From Clostridia bacterium (lineage in GTDB: Bacteria; Bacillota; Clostridia; Oscillospirales; CAG-272): a stretch of 41,413 bases of DNA. Location of the stretch: the NCBI GenBank assembly GCA_017446155.1, contig JAFSRI010000056.1, forward strand, positions 1 through 41,413, read 5' to 3'. Below, piece after piece: positions 8,994-17,230 of this stretch. Within the stretch, counting starts at the first letter, position 1. Each line of letters begins with the position of its first letter. A program made the translations under genes and the position numbers. The notes under the pieces were generated by a model, which was given only the letters and a program-made list of their open reading frames with translations, was not told the DNA's origin and searched no databases.

Positions 8994-10446
8994 TTTTTCC
9001 ACCCGTAAAATACTTTCTGATAAAATATGACGGAGTACAGCTCCACGCATGGCAGTAGTTGTTGACGGCGCGAGAGCCGTAAGGAGATGCGTCGGCATTG
9101 TTCGGGTCATAAAGTTCCCAGAACGTATCCGCGCCGGCGTCTACCATTCCGTCCCAGTAATCATACATTGTTTTTTTAGCCTTATCAACCGCGCCCGCGT
9201 CAATTAACGCCTGTATGTAATGATGATATAAATAAGGCGTTACGGGGCGTATCGCATCCGTGTTTTCAAGGCGAGCAAGAATATTTATACTGTTTTCTTT
9301 GCCCGTAACATCCGCCAGACACATCCATATGTTTGAAGCATATGAAAGCTGGCGCTCTTTTCCGCTTACGAAAAGGTTGAGGCTTTTATCATAGAATGCT
9401 GAAATTGCGGCTTCTGTCTTTCTTTTTACGTCCTCTTCAAGTTCGTCTGTTTTTACGCCGAGAAGCGAGCAAAGCTTTATCGCGCTTTTTTCACAAAAAA
9501 TGTATACCGCCTGTGCCGAACATTGCTTATTGAGTTCAAGCGACCAATCGATAAAACACCAGCCGAGCTTATCTGAGTCCCTTACCACGTCGCCGTCAAA
9601 ATTTTCTTTTGCTATCTCTATTTGGCGAAGTGCCGTCGGCAGAAGTTCAAGTGCCGTAGCTTTATCGCCCGTTGCGGTGAAATAATCGAGCAACGTCGGA
9701 ATGAACAGCAGCGAATAATCGAACATAAACGTGTCGTCTGCTATTACGCGCGGACGAGTAAAAACGCACGCGGGTATATTTCCGTTTTTTTCCGAAACGC
9801 CCGCAAACAGATAAAGGCAGCGCTTTACAAGGTCGTAATTATTATATGTTTCGTAATTTGCAAGCGCTTGCAGACGTAAATCGCCCAACCACAGCCTTCT
9901 GTCGCGTTTGGGACCGTCTTCAAATTCATACTGCATACAGTTTTTAAGCGTTCGCAGTGCGACTTTGTCTATTTTTTTCGCGGTTTCATCTTCGCCGTAA
10001 GGTTTAACTTCGTTTTTCGCGCTCGTTTGACTTACCACAGTTGCCTTTTCTGCCACAAGCCTGTATTTTGACGAAATGTTAATCACGTCGATCCGTATAT
10101 ACCTGAACGCGTATCTTCTTTCAAGTTTAAGCTCGGATGGAATGTCGTCGATATGAACGTATTCCTCTTGAATCCAGCTTTTGCTTATCCAGCCGTTGTA
10201 ATTTGTCGTGTCTTCGTCGAGCTCGCTTTTGTGTTCGCAAAATTTCAGTTTAACAAATGCCGGCGCGTCCGGGGGACTTCCGACAAATGAAAATTTGATT
10301 TTGACTTTTCCCACGAAGTGGTCGCCGAAGTCGAGCACGGTATGATCTCCGTCGCCGAGTGGCGTTTTGTCGGCGTCTACCGATATTTCGGTTGTTGTGA
10401 GCTTTGGCTTTAACGCCTTCGCTTTTATCAGAAATTTTTTTATCAT
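8986..10446 (-). CDS. GH78-like (alpha-L-rhamnosidase-type) glycoside hydrolase
   Basis: A 486-aa protein with no signal peptide, so cytoplasmic. The N-terminal third (about residues 20-145) looks like a beta-sandwich. The rest resembles the (alpha/alpha)6 barrel of bacterial alpha-L-rhamnosidases, with DGPKRDRRLWLGD at about residues 177-189 in place of the family's D-x-P-x-R-D-E-R-x-G-W-x-G-D, and SRAVNNYCHAWSCTPSYF near the C-terminus. The residue normally Glu in that motif is Arg here, so substrate and mechanism may differ from true rhamnosidases. The chosen ATG (10446) overlaps the GH3 stop by 4 bp (ATGA); an in-frame ATG at 10461 is the alternative. It presumably trims oligosaccharides imported by the ABC system in the same operon. 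Confidence 0.75.
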   Translation of the reverse strand: MIKKFLIKAKALKPKLTTTEISVDADKTPLGDGDHTVLDFGDHFVGKVKIKFSFVGSPPDAPAFVKLKFCEHKSELDEDTTNYNGWISKSWIQEEYVHIDDIPSELKLERRYAFRYIRIDVINISSKYRLVAEKATVVSQTSAKNEVKPYGEDETAKKIDKVALRTLKNCMQYEFEDGPKRDRRLWLGDLRLQALANYETYNNYDLVKRCLYLFAGVSEKNGNIPACVFTRPRVIADDTFMFDYSLLFIPTLLDYFTATGDKATALELLPTALRQIEIAKENFDGDVVRDSDKLGWCFIDWSLELNKQCSAQAVYIFCEKSAIKLCSLLGVKTDELEEDVKRKTEAAISAFYDKSLNLFVSGKERQLSYASNIWMCLADVTGKENSINILARLENTDAIRPVTPYLYHHYIQALIDAGAVDKAKKTMYDYWDGMVDAGADTFWELYDPNNADASPYGSRAVNNYCHAWSCTPSYFIRKYFTGGKND

Positions 10447-12140
10447 AAATGTGTATCCCATTTGCCGCAGAATGCGTCAACCGGGCTTTTTCCTTTAAAT
10501 TCAGACTTTCCGACGAGCTTTTTTACAAGTGCGTCAAGAATTTCATCCGTTGAGCCGTATGTGTTGATATATGTTTTAACGCGCGGAACGTCGAGAAGAT
10601 GATATGGGTTTTCAAGAGAAATAAAAATCGTCGGCACGCTTGTAATATATGTCGGAACGTTCGCGCCCATCGGCTGACACCATTCGATACGAACCACGGT
10701 TTGATTGGACTTGGTCGCCATGTTTGCTGAGTAAATAATAAGGTCATAGCTGTTTTTTATTTCCTCAGACGACGCCATCATTCCTTCAAATCCGGGCTTT
10801 GGGACAAACTTTGTCACTTCAAATCCTACGTCGGATAGTTTCTGCATAAATCTTGCGTTAGCGCCGGTATCTACCCCGTAACCCATTTGTCCGGCGTCAG
10901 ATTCTATACAATAAAACAGCACTCGGCGGTATTTTGACGGCGTTACAGGCAAAATATTCTCATTGTTTTTGACAAGAGTTATGGACTGGTCGGCGCATTT
11001 TGAGGCAAGCGCTTTATGTTCGGCACAGCCGACAATGCGCTTTGCATTTGCAATGTCGGGAGTATTTTCTTTCGTGTGAAGTCCGAGGCTTGCTTTAAGA
11101 GCAAGAATGCGCGTTACCGCTTCGTCGAGTCGGCCTGAAGTTATCGTTCCGTCCTCAACTCCGGCTTTCATATAGTGAAAATCCTCTTCGAGATTTTTTG
11201 TAAACAGGAACATATCGCATCCCGCGGCTATCGCCGTCGGAACGGCGCGGCGGCGGTCCATTGAGATTGCAAACCCCGCCATTGTTGTTGAATCGGTGAC
11301 GACAAGACCGTTAAATCCCAGCCGTCCGCGGAGCAGACCTGATACGATCTCATGAGAGAGTGACGCCGGCAGTATTTCTTCGTCGGAAAGTGAGGGGTTG
11401 ATTTTTTTTGAGTAGTCCGGCAGCATTATATGCCCGACCATCACGGTTTTAACGCCCTCGTCTATTGCCTGACCGTAAATTTTGCCGTATGTATTATCCC
11501 ATTCGTCAACCGACATGTCGTTTACGGAACTTACAAGATGCTGATCGCGCTCGTCGACTCCGTCGCCCGGAAAGTGCTTTATCGCCGCCGCAACGCCGAA
11601 CGACTGGACAGCCTTAATATATTCAATGGCGCATTTACGCACCGTGTCGGGATCGGAACCGAACGTGCGGGTGTTCGTTATGGGATTGCGGAAGTTTATG
11701 TCTATATCGGCTATCGGCGCAAACGCCCAGTTGACGCCGAGCGCGGCGCCTTCTTTGCCGCATATACAGCCGAGTTTGCCGGCGTTTTCATATTCGCCCG
11801 TGGCGGCGACCGCCATTTCGCAACCGAAGCGTGTTCCGTCGGTTGATACACCGCAGCCGCCCGCTTCGAGATTGGCGGAAATGAGCATGGGTATTTGTGA
11901 TGAGCGTTGAAGGTGAGAAACTGTTTTTATCACTTCGTCCGTCGGCATTACGCGGCACATGATTCCGCCGACTTTGAGAACCTTTGAAAGATAGTCGAGA
12001 TATTCTTCGTCGCTCGAATATGCGACAAGGCAGAAAAGCTGCGCTATCTTTTCGTCCACCGTCATTTTTTTAAGCGTTTCGTTTACCCATTGTATATCAT
12101 CCGCGCGGAGATAAAAAGGTTTTTTTGTTAAATCAATCAT
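10443..12140 (-). CDS. Glycoside hydrolase family 3 enzyme (NagZ-like)
   Basis: A 565-aa cytoplasmic protein. The GH3 TIM-barrel runs over about residues 20-350, with KHFPGDG at 188-194, the Asp-x-His pair D199-Q-H201 typical of the NagZ-type catalytic dyad, and the nucleophile Asp283 in VVTDSTTMAGF. An alpha/beta sandwich-like second domain follows (about 380-560, starting near the SITLVKNNENILP segment). The DxH pair points to the beta-N-acetylglucosaminidase or related GH3 subgroup rather than plant-type beta-glucosidases, but the actual sugar cannot be read from sequence. It overlaps the upstream permease stop by 8 bp and the downstream GH78-like gene by 4 bp, so the three genes are translationally coupled. 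Confidence 0.88.
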   Translation of the reverse strand: MIDLTKKPFYLRADDIQWVNETLKKMTVDEKIAQLFCLVAYSSDEEYLDYLSKVLKVGGIMCRVMPTDEVIKTVSHLQRSSQIPMLISANLEAGGCGVSTDGTRFGCEMAVAATGEYENAGKLGCICGKEGAALGVNWAFAPIADIDINFRNPITNTRTFGSDPDTVRKCAIEYIKAVQSFGVAAAIKHFPGDGVDERDQHLVSSVNDMSVDEWDNTYGKIYGQAIDEGVKTVMVGHIMLPDYSKKINPSLSDEEILPASLSHEIVSGLLRGRLGFNGLVVTDSTTMAGFAISMDRRRAVPTAIAAGCDMFLFTKNLEEDFHYMKAGVEDGTITSGRLDEAVTRILALKASLGLHTKENTPDIANAKRIVGCAEHKALASKCADQSITLVKNNENILPVTPSKYRRVLFYCIESDAGQMGYGVDTGANARFMQKLSDVGFEVTKFVPKPGFEGMMASSEEIKNSYDLIIYSANMATKSNQTVVRIEWCQPMGANVPTYITSVPTIFISLENPYHLLDVPRVKTYINTYGSTDEILDALVKKLVGKSEFKGKSPVDAFCGKWDTHL

Positions 12141-13173
12141 TGTTTGTTTCTCCGTCGGTTTTTTTCTTAAATAAATTTCTTATGTGTTTCAGCGCCGCTA
12201 TGTCCTTTACCGTTTTTTCATTGCTGAGATATATAAGGAATACCACAAGCAGCACCGCGTTGATAATTGATTGCGTAGACGATTTAACGCTGAGCGCCGA
12301 ATACGTCATTGAGAAAAACGTCATGGTTATCGCCGCAAGCAAATATCCGAGTTTGTCGTTTGAATAGCGCCCGATAAAACCGCCTATGAACATCGGCAAA
12401 AATGCCGAGAACATCACGCCTATCGAACCGAAATTGAGTATATCCACGCTGATTATACCGACGCTTGTTGCCGTAAGGTAGCCCACGATGCTCATAAGCG
12501 CACCCGAGAACGCGTAACACACAACCGCATTCGACACCTCTTTTATGCCGGTGTTGACAGAAACCTTTTGCCCCGCCATCAAAGCCTTGTATCTGTACCC
12601 GAACCTCGAACGGTCGAAAAGGACGATGGTGATCAAAAGCACTGCGGCAATTATAATCAGCATATATAAAACGTTTGTCGTAATTCCCGAAACGTCCGTT
12701 TTTCCGTAAAAACTGACGTTTGAACCTTTTGTTATCGTAAATGCAAGCCCCTCGTAAAGAAGCGCTACGCCAAGCGATGTAATTATTGGCGGCAAGCGAA
12801 GAAGAACGTATATTCCGCCCGATACCGCGCCGAGCAAAATGCCGAACACAATCGACAAAATAAGCATAGTTAAAGCGTTCCCGCCGGCGTTAAGTGTGAT
12901 TTGCGCGCTTATAACTGCGGAAAGCGTAGCGACGGAACCGAGAGAAAAGTCAAATCTGCCGCTGTTTAAATTTATTGCGAGGGCAATGGTCGTCAGCATT
13001 ACCGTGGCTACTCCGCGCACAAATATCGTTAAGCTCTGCGCGTTTGAAAACATACTTACTCCGTTTGCCGCGCAAACGATCCAAAGGATCAGCCCAACCG
13101 CCACAGGAATAATAAGCGTTCCGAATATTCCTCTCGCTGTTTTTTTTGTTTTCGACAATGTCGGTGTGTTCAT
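12133..13173 (-). CDS. Ribose/sugar-type ABC transporter permease (second permease)
   Basis: A 346-aa hydrophobic protein with about 8-10 membrane segments, of the BPD_transp_2/RbsC family. It has the LNLNSGRFDFSLGSVATLSA-like early motif typical of the family, seen here as INLNSGRFDFSLG, and a long charged C-terminal tail. GGGAGT precedes the ATG. It is a homologue, not a copy, of the permease at 14476-15456, so the transporter core is probably a heterodimer. It lies directly downstream of the intercistronic hairpin after the binding-protein gene. Confidence 0.88.
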   Translation of the reverse strand: MNTPTLSKTKKTARGIFGTLIIPVAVGLILWIVCAANGVSMFSNAQSLTIFVRGVATVMLTTIALAINLNSGRFDFSLGSVATLSAVISAQITLNAGGNALTMLILSIVFGILLGAVSGGIYVLLRLPPIITSLGVALLYEGLAFTITKGSNVSFYGKTDVSGITTNVLYMLIIIAAVLLITIVLFDRSRFGYRYKALMAGQKVSVNTGIKEVSNAVVCYAFSGALMSIVGYLTATSVGIISVDILNFGSIGVMFSAFLPMFIGGFIGRYSNDKLGYLLAAITMTFFSMTYSALSVKSSTQSIINAVLLVVFLIYLSNEKTVKDIAALKHIRNLFKKKTDGETNND

Positions 13174-13197
13174 AAATTACTCCCGATGTTTTGTTTT

Positions 13198-13225
13198 CCC
13201 GACCGACCGTAAAAGGTCGGCCGGG
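13198..13225 (-). promoter_or_regulatory. Intercistronic stem-loop between binding protein and permease
   Basis: An 11-bp inverted repeat, cccgaccgacc / ggtcggccggg, with one G-U pair. On the minus (coding) strand it is followed by A-rich sequence, not a T-run, so it is not a standard terminator in the sense direction. Such loops often protect the upstream binding-protein mRNA 3' end or partly attenuate the permease genes. On the plus strand it is followed by TATGTTTTTT and could stop antisense transcription. Confidence 0.65.
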
Positions 13226-13240
13226 TATGTTTTTTATTTG

Positions 13241-14419
13241 TTAAGCAGGTGTTCTGTCTGTTTCAACGAATGTTTTGAACGTGCCGTAAGAGATGCTATC
13301 CCCGACGACGGTGTCAAGAAGAGTTTTGTTGAATATCGGGTTTGCAACGCTGTCTGCGCTCTGGAATTTTTCAAATTGCGCATAGCTTGTGGCTACCCAA
13401 TACGACTGGCCGAGAGCAAGCGCCTCGCCCGCCTCTGTCTTTACCGCGTGACCGTTTACCGCGTCAAGAACAGCCGCGAAGATTGGACCAATGCTTGAAG
13501 CATATTTGCCGGCGAGATATGTAACCGTACCGTTCTGCATAGCCGTTGCGTAATCGCTTGTGAACGAGTCAATGTCGCATATTTTTACGTTTGTGCCGGA
13601 AACAGCCTGACCGAATACGGAAAGTCCCGTGCCTGCGCAAAGGATAACCTCCGGTTCTGCCGCAACGACAGATGCGAGATTTGCCTGCCATGTGGCGTCG
13701 CCGAAGTTCCAAAGTGCGTGATAGCCCACAAGTTCATACTTGGAGCTTTGGAATTTGGAGAGAGAAACTTCGCCGTCGGTATAAAGAGAACCGATAATAG
13801 CGCCGGGGATTGATACTCCGCCGTATGTTGTCGATTCATCCTCGCAAAGAGCAGCGAGCATTCCCGCCGTTCTCTGAACGTGCATATCTATTCTGTAACC
13901 TACGCCGGCACCGTAAATGGCAAATTTTGTTTTGCCTTGTGCTATCTGAGCTTTCGCCATTTCATATCCTGTTTGATATTCAACGTCAAGGCTCGGTCCG
14001 ATAGCGCCGACATAATATTTGTAATCTTTATATTTTGCATACTCGTCATCGTTAAGAACTCCCGACGCTACCGCATAATAAACGCCTGCTTTTTCGCACT
14101 GTTCGATTTGTGCGGGGCGGTCTGCGGATGCGAGGGAAATGATGGCTTTACAGCCGCTTGTGATAAAGTTTTCAATAGCTGCTTTTTCAGCTTCTGCGTC
14201 TGTAAGCGCGTCGGAATACAAAAATTCAACAGCATAGTTCTGCTCGATGTATTCTTTGTAGTAATTGCGGAAGCTGAGCGCCTCCGAACCCGTTGCGTCG
14301 GCAACGATGACGCCGATTTTTACTTTTTTGGCTTCACCGCAAGACGCAAGCGCCAATACCGCTGTCGCTATAAGTGCAAGCGCAACTGCAACAGACACAA
14401 TCTTTTTTAATGTTTTCAT
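13241..14419 (-). CDS. Sugar-binding lipoprotein of ribose-type ABC transporter
   Basis: A 392-aa protein. Residues 1-26 are a lipoprotein signal with lipobox LASC (lipidated Cys27), so it is tethered outside the membrane. The mature part (KVKIGVIVADATGS...) has the fold pattern of periplasmic-binding-protein-type sugar receptors (Peripla_BP_4-like): an N-terminal lobe with IENFITSGCKAIISLAS and a second lobe with EVILCAGTGLSVFGQAV. GGAGG precedes the ATG by 7 nt. Ligand unknown; the co-transcribed GH3 and GH78-like enzymes suggest an oligosaccharide or glycoside. It is encoded between the two permease genes and followed by a strong hairpin, which fits higher expression of the binding protein. 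Confidence 0.88.
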   Translation of the reverse strand: MKTLKKIVSVAVALALIATAVLALASCGEAKKVKIGVIVADATGSEALSFRNYYKEYIEQNYAVEFLYSDALTDAEAEKAAIENFITSGCKAIISLASADRPAQIEQCEKAGVYYAVASGVLNDDEYAKYKDYKYYVGAIGPSLDVEYQTGYEMAKAQIAQGKTKFAIYGAGVGYRIDMHVQRTAGMLAALCEDESTTYGGVSIPGAIIGSLYTDGEVSLSKFQSSKYELVGYHALWNFGDATWQANLASVVAAEPEVILCAGTGLSVFGQAVSGTNVKICDIDSFTSDYATAMQNGTVTYLAGKYASSIGPIFAAVLDAVNGHAVKTEAGEALALGQSYWVATSYAQFEKFQSADSVANPIFNKTLLDTVVGDSISYGTFKTFVETDRTPA

Positions 14420-14475
14420 GCTTATCCTCCGAATAATTTTATTTAATTTACAGCCGTTTACGGCTTAAATTCATG

Positions 14476-15456
14476 TCAGCGCGGGAGCATTTTCGTTCGA
14501 TAGTTCATGCTTGCCAAATATACCATGGCAAGGAAGAATATCGCACGAACGATTTGCGCTATGCCGTTCGCTCCCGGAACGGCGGCAAGGAGCATTGTAA
14601 GTATCTGTGAAAGTATCCTTATCGAGAAAGAACCGATGATCGCCGCATATATACGCGATCGAGGTCCGCCGGATATGGGCATTCCGCCGAATACGATTGC
14701 GATAAAGATGTTCATTCCTATATCGCTTGCCGTACCTGACGTTATGGTAGAAGCTCTGACGGCTGTAAGGAACCCTCCGAGTCCTATCCCCACGCCCGCC
14801 ATGATAAACGCCAATATCGCATATGTTTTAACCGAAATTCCCGTAAGTTTTGCGCATACGGGGTTTCCTCCGAGCGCCTTTTGACGGCGACCAACCTTTG
14901 TAAATTCAAACACAAATACACAAATCGCCGTGAATATAACAAGGAAAATGAGTTTCACCCAAATATTTTCAAGTCCCGAAAGACCGCTTATTCTTATCTG
15001 ATTTCCGCCCTTGCCGGTTATCAGCATCTCTGAAACCGCCGAAAGTACGCTCATCATCGCAACGGTCGTCACGAACACCGGCAGGTTAAATATCGAGCCG
15101 AGAACGGAGCTGACAAGCGAGGCGGCAAGCGACGCCGCAACGCATGTGAGCAACATAAGCGCCACACTTCCCGTGGCGTTATAAACAAGTCCCCCGGCGC
15201 AAGCCGAAACGAGCGTCGAAGCTCCGAGCGATATATCAAACGAACCGAGAGTGAAGATAAATATGGCGCCTGTCGCAACTATTGCAAGTATGACGGATTG
15301 GTTTACTATCGCCTCAAAACCCGCTTTGAAATTTATGTCCTTTATAATGCCTATAACAACATATAAAATCAAAAGGATCACAAGTCCTATTATAGGAGTG
15401 AGAGATATGAGTTTTTGACGTTTTGAAAACTTTTCGTTTGTTTTGACTTTGTCCAT
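14476..15456 (-). CDS. Ribose/sugar-type ABC transporter permease (first permease)
   Basis: A 326-aa integral membrane protein of the RbsC/BPD_transp_2 family, with TM segments throughout and the FTLGSFDISLGASTLVSAC segment matching the family's early conserved loop. AGGAGG lies 5 nt before the ATG. The ATPase stop is 9 bp upstream, so the two genes are coupled. It pairs with the ATPase at 15466-16992 and the second permease at 12133-13173. Confidence 0.9.
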   Translation of the reverse strand: MDKVKTNEKFSKRQKLISLTPIIGLVILLILYVVIGIIKDINFKAGFEAIVNQSVILAIVATGAIFIFTLGSFDISLGASTLVSACAGGLVYNATGSVALMLLTCVAASLAASLVSSVLGSIFNLPVFVTTVAMMSVLSAVSEMLITGKGGNQIRISGLSGLENIWVKLIFLVIFTAICVFVFEFTKVGRRQKALGGNPVCAKLTGISVKTYAILAFIMAGVGIGLGGFLTAVRASTITSGTASDIGMNIFIAIVFGGMPISGGPRSRIYAAIIGSFSIRILSQILTMLLAAVPGANGIAQIVRAIFFLAMVYLASMNYRTKMLPR

Positions 15457-15465
15457 GCTCTCCTC

Positions 15466-16992
15466 CTATATCATATATTTGATAATTTCCGCGTCGGAAA
15501 GATCTTTCGAGCGCTGAAATTCTTTTGTCACTTTGCCGTCTTTCATTATTACAAGACGGTCGCTCATTCCGATGAGCTCAGGCAGTTCCTCGGAAATCAT
15601 AACGATCGACTTGCCCTCGCCCTTGAGTTTTACCATAAGCTGATACATAGCCTGTTTTACTCCGATGTCAACTCCGCGCGTCGGACAGTCGAGGATAAGT
15701 ATCTCGCTGCCTCTTCCGACCCATTTCCCGAACACGACTTTCTGTTTGTTGCCGCCGGACAAGGTCTGCACCGCTTGGTTTCGACTTGAACATTTGATCG
15801 AAAGCGAATCTATTTGCCCGTCAACATATTTTTTCTCGCGTCCGTCGAGGATAATAAAATTGTTTACGGCGTACTTTTCCATTCCCGCGACGGCTATGTT
15901 GTCTTTGACAGACGCGGAAAGAATCAATGATTCGTTATCTCTGTCTTTTGAAACGTATCCGAGCATTTTTTTCATGGCTACAAATTCGTTCTTTACTTCC
16001 GTCCCGTCAGATAACACCACTTTCCCGCTGTCGGGTGCGACGGCGCCGAACATCACTTTGCCGAGGGTGTGCATCCCGCAATGGGATAATCCCCCGATGC
16101 CGAGTATTTCCCCGCGATGAACCTCAACGCTTACGCCGTTTACATGACCGCTTACCACGACGTTATCCACTTTGAGCGCGATCTCGTCTTCGCGCGTAGG
16201 AACAAAGTCGCTTCTATAATAATCGCCTTGCATTTCTCTGCCTATCATGCTCGTTCGTATGTCGTCGGCGTCAAACTCTGATTTTTCAAACGTGCGGATC
16301 ATATTTCCGTCGCGAAGAACGGTCAGCGTATCGCACACTTCCAGTATCTCGTCGAGGTCGTGTGAAATGAATATGACCGCTCGGTTTTCCGCGCGATACC
16401 TGTCGATTATTTTATAAAGCACCTCGCGTCCGTGTTGAGAAAGCGCCGTTGTCGTTTCATCAACTATTAGTATCTCCGGCTCTTTCATCACTACTTTTGC
16501 TATCTCTATCAGTTTTCTCGCTTGAAAGTCAAGCGCCGCCATCGGCATCTCGCCCGTTACGTTTTCGACGCCTATATTTCTTAAAACGGAGTTTGCCGCT
16601 TCGTTGAGGTTTTTTCTGTTTACGATGCCGAATTTGGAAAACTGCGAAAGTTCACCGAGAAAAATGTTTTCGGCAACACTCACACCGGCTATGGTGCCGC
16701 TTTCCTGAACTATCATTCCGACTCCGTTTTCAAGCGCGTCGAGCATGCTTTGCGGTTCCCACTTTTCACCGAGAAACGTCATATTTCCGCTATCCGCTGT
16801 TTGCATTCCCGCGATTATCGACGAAACGGTCGATTTTCCCGAACCGTTCTCTCCGATAAGCCCGAGGACGTCGCCTCGTTTCAGCGTCATACCGACGTTT
16901 TTCAGCGCGGTCACCGGACCGAACGTCTTTGTCATATCCGAAACGGTGAGCAATACCTCTCCGTTTTTTCTTTCTCTGACAGATGAAACCAT
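15466..16992 (-). CDS. Sugar ABC transporter ATPase with two nucleotide-binding domains (RbsA type)
   Basis: A 508-aa protein with the duplicated ATPase layout of RbsA/MglA. The first domain has a full Walker A (GENGSGKST, about residues 47-55), Walker B ILIVDETTTALS, and a weakened signature (LDFQARKLIEIAK). The second has the degenerate P-loop GLSHCGMHTLGK, signature LSGGNKQKVVFGKW and Walker B ILILDCPTRGVD. This asymmetry is normal for the family. The start was set at ATG 16992 because GGAGG lies 5 nt upstream; an in-frame ATG at 17013 would place the ribosome site inside the gene. First gene of the operon, powering import through the two permeases. Confidence 0.92.
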   Translation of the reverse strand: MVSSVRERKNGEVLLTVSDMTKTFGPVTALKNVGMTLKRGDVLGLIGENGSGKSTVSSIIAGMQTADSGNMTFLGEKWEPQSMLDALENGVGMIVQESGTIAGVSVAENIFLGELSQFSKFGIVNRKNLNEAANSVLRNIGVENVTGEMPMAALDFQARKLIEIAKVVMKEPEILIVDETTTALSQHGREVLYKIIDRYRAENRAVIFISHDLDEILEVCDTLTVLRDGNMIRTFEKSEFDADDIRTSMIGREMQGDYYRSDFVPTREDEIALKVDNVVVSGHVNGVSVEVHRGEILGIGGLSHCGMHTLGKVMFGAVAPDSGKVVLSDGTEVKNEFVAMKKMLGYVSKDRDNESLILSASVKDNIAVAGMEKYAVNNFIILDGREKKYVDGQIDSLSIKCSSRNQAVQTLSGGNKQKVVFGKWVGRGSEILILDCPTRGVDIGVKQAMYQLMVKLKGEGKSIVMISEELPELIGMSDRLVIMKDGKVTKEFQRSKDLSDAEIIKYMI

Positions 16993-17024
16993 GTTTTCCT
17001 CCGATTTTCGCATTTTACATTTTA

Positions 17025-17053
17025 ATAATACAAAAAAACTGCGTGCCGTTCAA
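17025..17053 (-). promoter_or_regulatory. Promoter of the sugar ABC/GH operon
   Basis: On the minus strand, TTGAAC (17053-17048) and TATTAT (17030-17025) are separated by 17 bp. The start is predicted near 17018, about 25 nt before the ATPase ATG. It lies back to back with the promoter of the AraC-GH39 gene, 130 bp away. Confidence 0.7.
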
Positions 17054-17126
17054 CGCCAATTCAAAGCAAAAAAGGGCACTAATTTTAATTATTTTGAAAA
17101 GATTTTTGTTGAAATCAAACAAGCAG

Positions 17127-17173
17127 ATTAAAAATATGAATTAAATGTGATTAAAAAAATTAAAAATATTCAT
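17127..17173. repeat. Direct repeat in the divergent promoter region (candidate operator)
   Basis: attaaaaatat occurs at 17127 and again at 17159, a 32-bp step (about three helical turns), each followed by a divergent half (atgaa, attcat). It sits between the two divergent promoters, where an AraC-family protein would be expected to bind. The region is very AT-rich, so chance similarity is a real possibility. Confidence 0.3.
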
Positions 17174-17179
17174 GATAGA

Positions 17180-17208
17180 TTGACCGATACATTTTTTTAT
17201 GTTATACT
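17180..17208 (+). promoter_or_regulatory. Promoter of the AraC-GH39 gene
   Basis: TTGACC (17180-17185), 17-bp spacer, TATACT (17203-17208). This gives a leader of only about 16 nt before the ATG at 17231, just enough for the AGGAGG ribosome site. Confidence 0.75.
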
Positions 17209-17230
17209 GCTTTTACAGGAGGCGATAAAA

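Noticed and set aside
13198..13240. Intrinsic terminator splitting the sugar operon
   Set aside because: The T-run is on the wrong strand for these genes, so it is treated as an intercistronic stem-loop.
16993..17013. A 7-residue longer start for the ABC ATPase
   Set aside because: It would place the GGAGG site inside the coding region.
17147..17230. A longer N-terminus for the AraC-GH39 protein
   Set aside because: The upstream ATG lies before the promoter and lacks a ribosome site; AGGAGG fixes the start at 17231.
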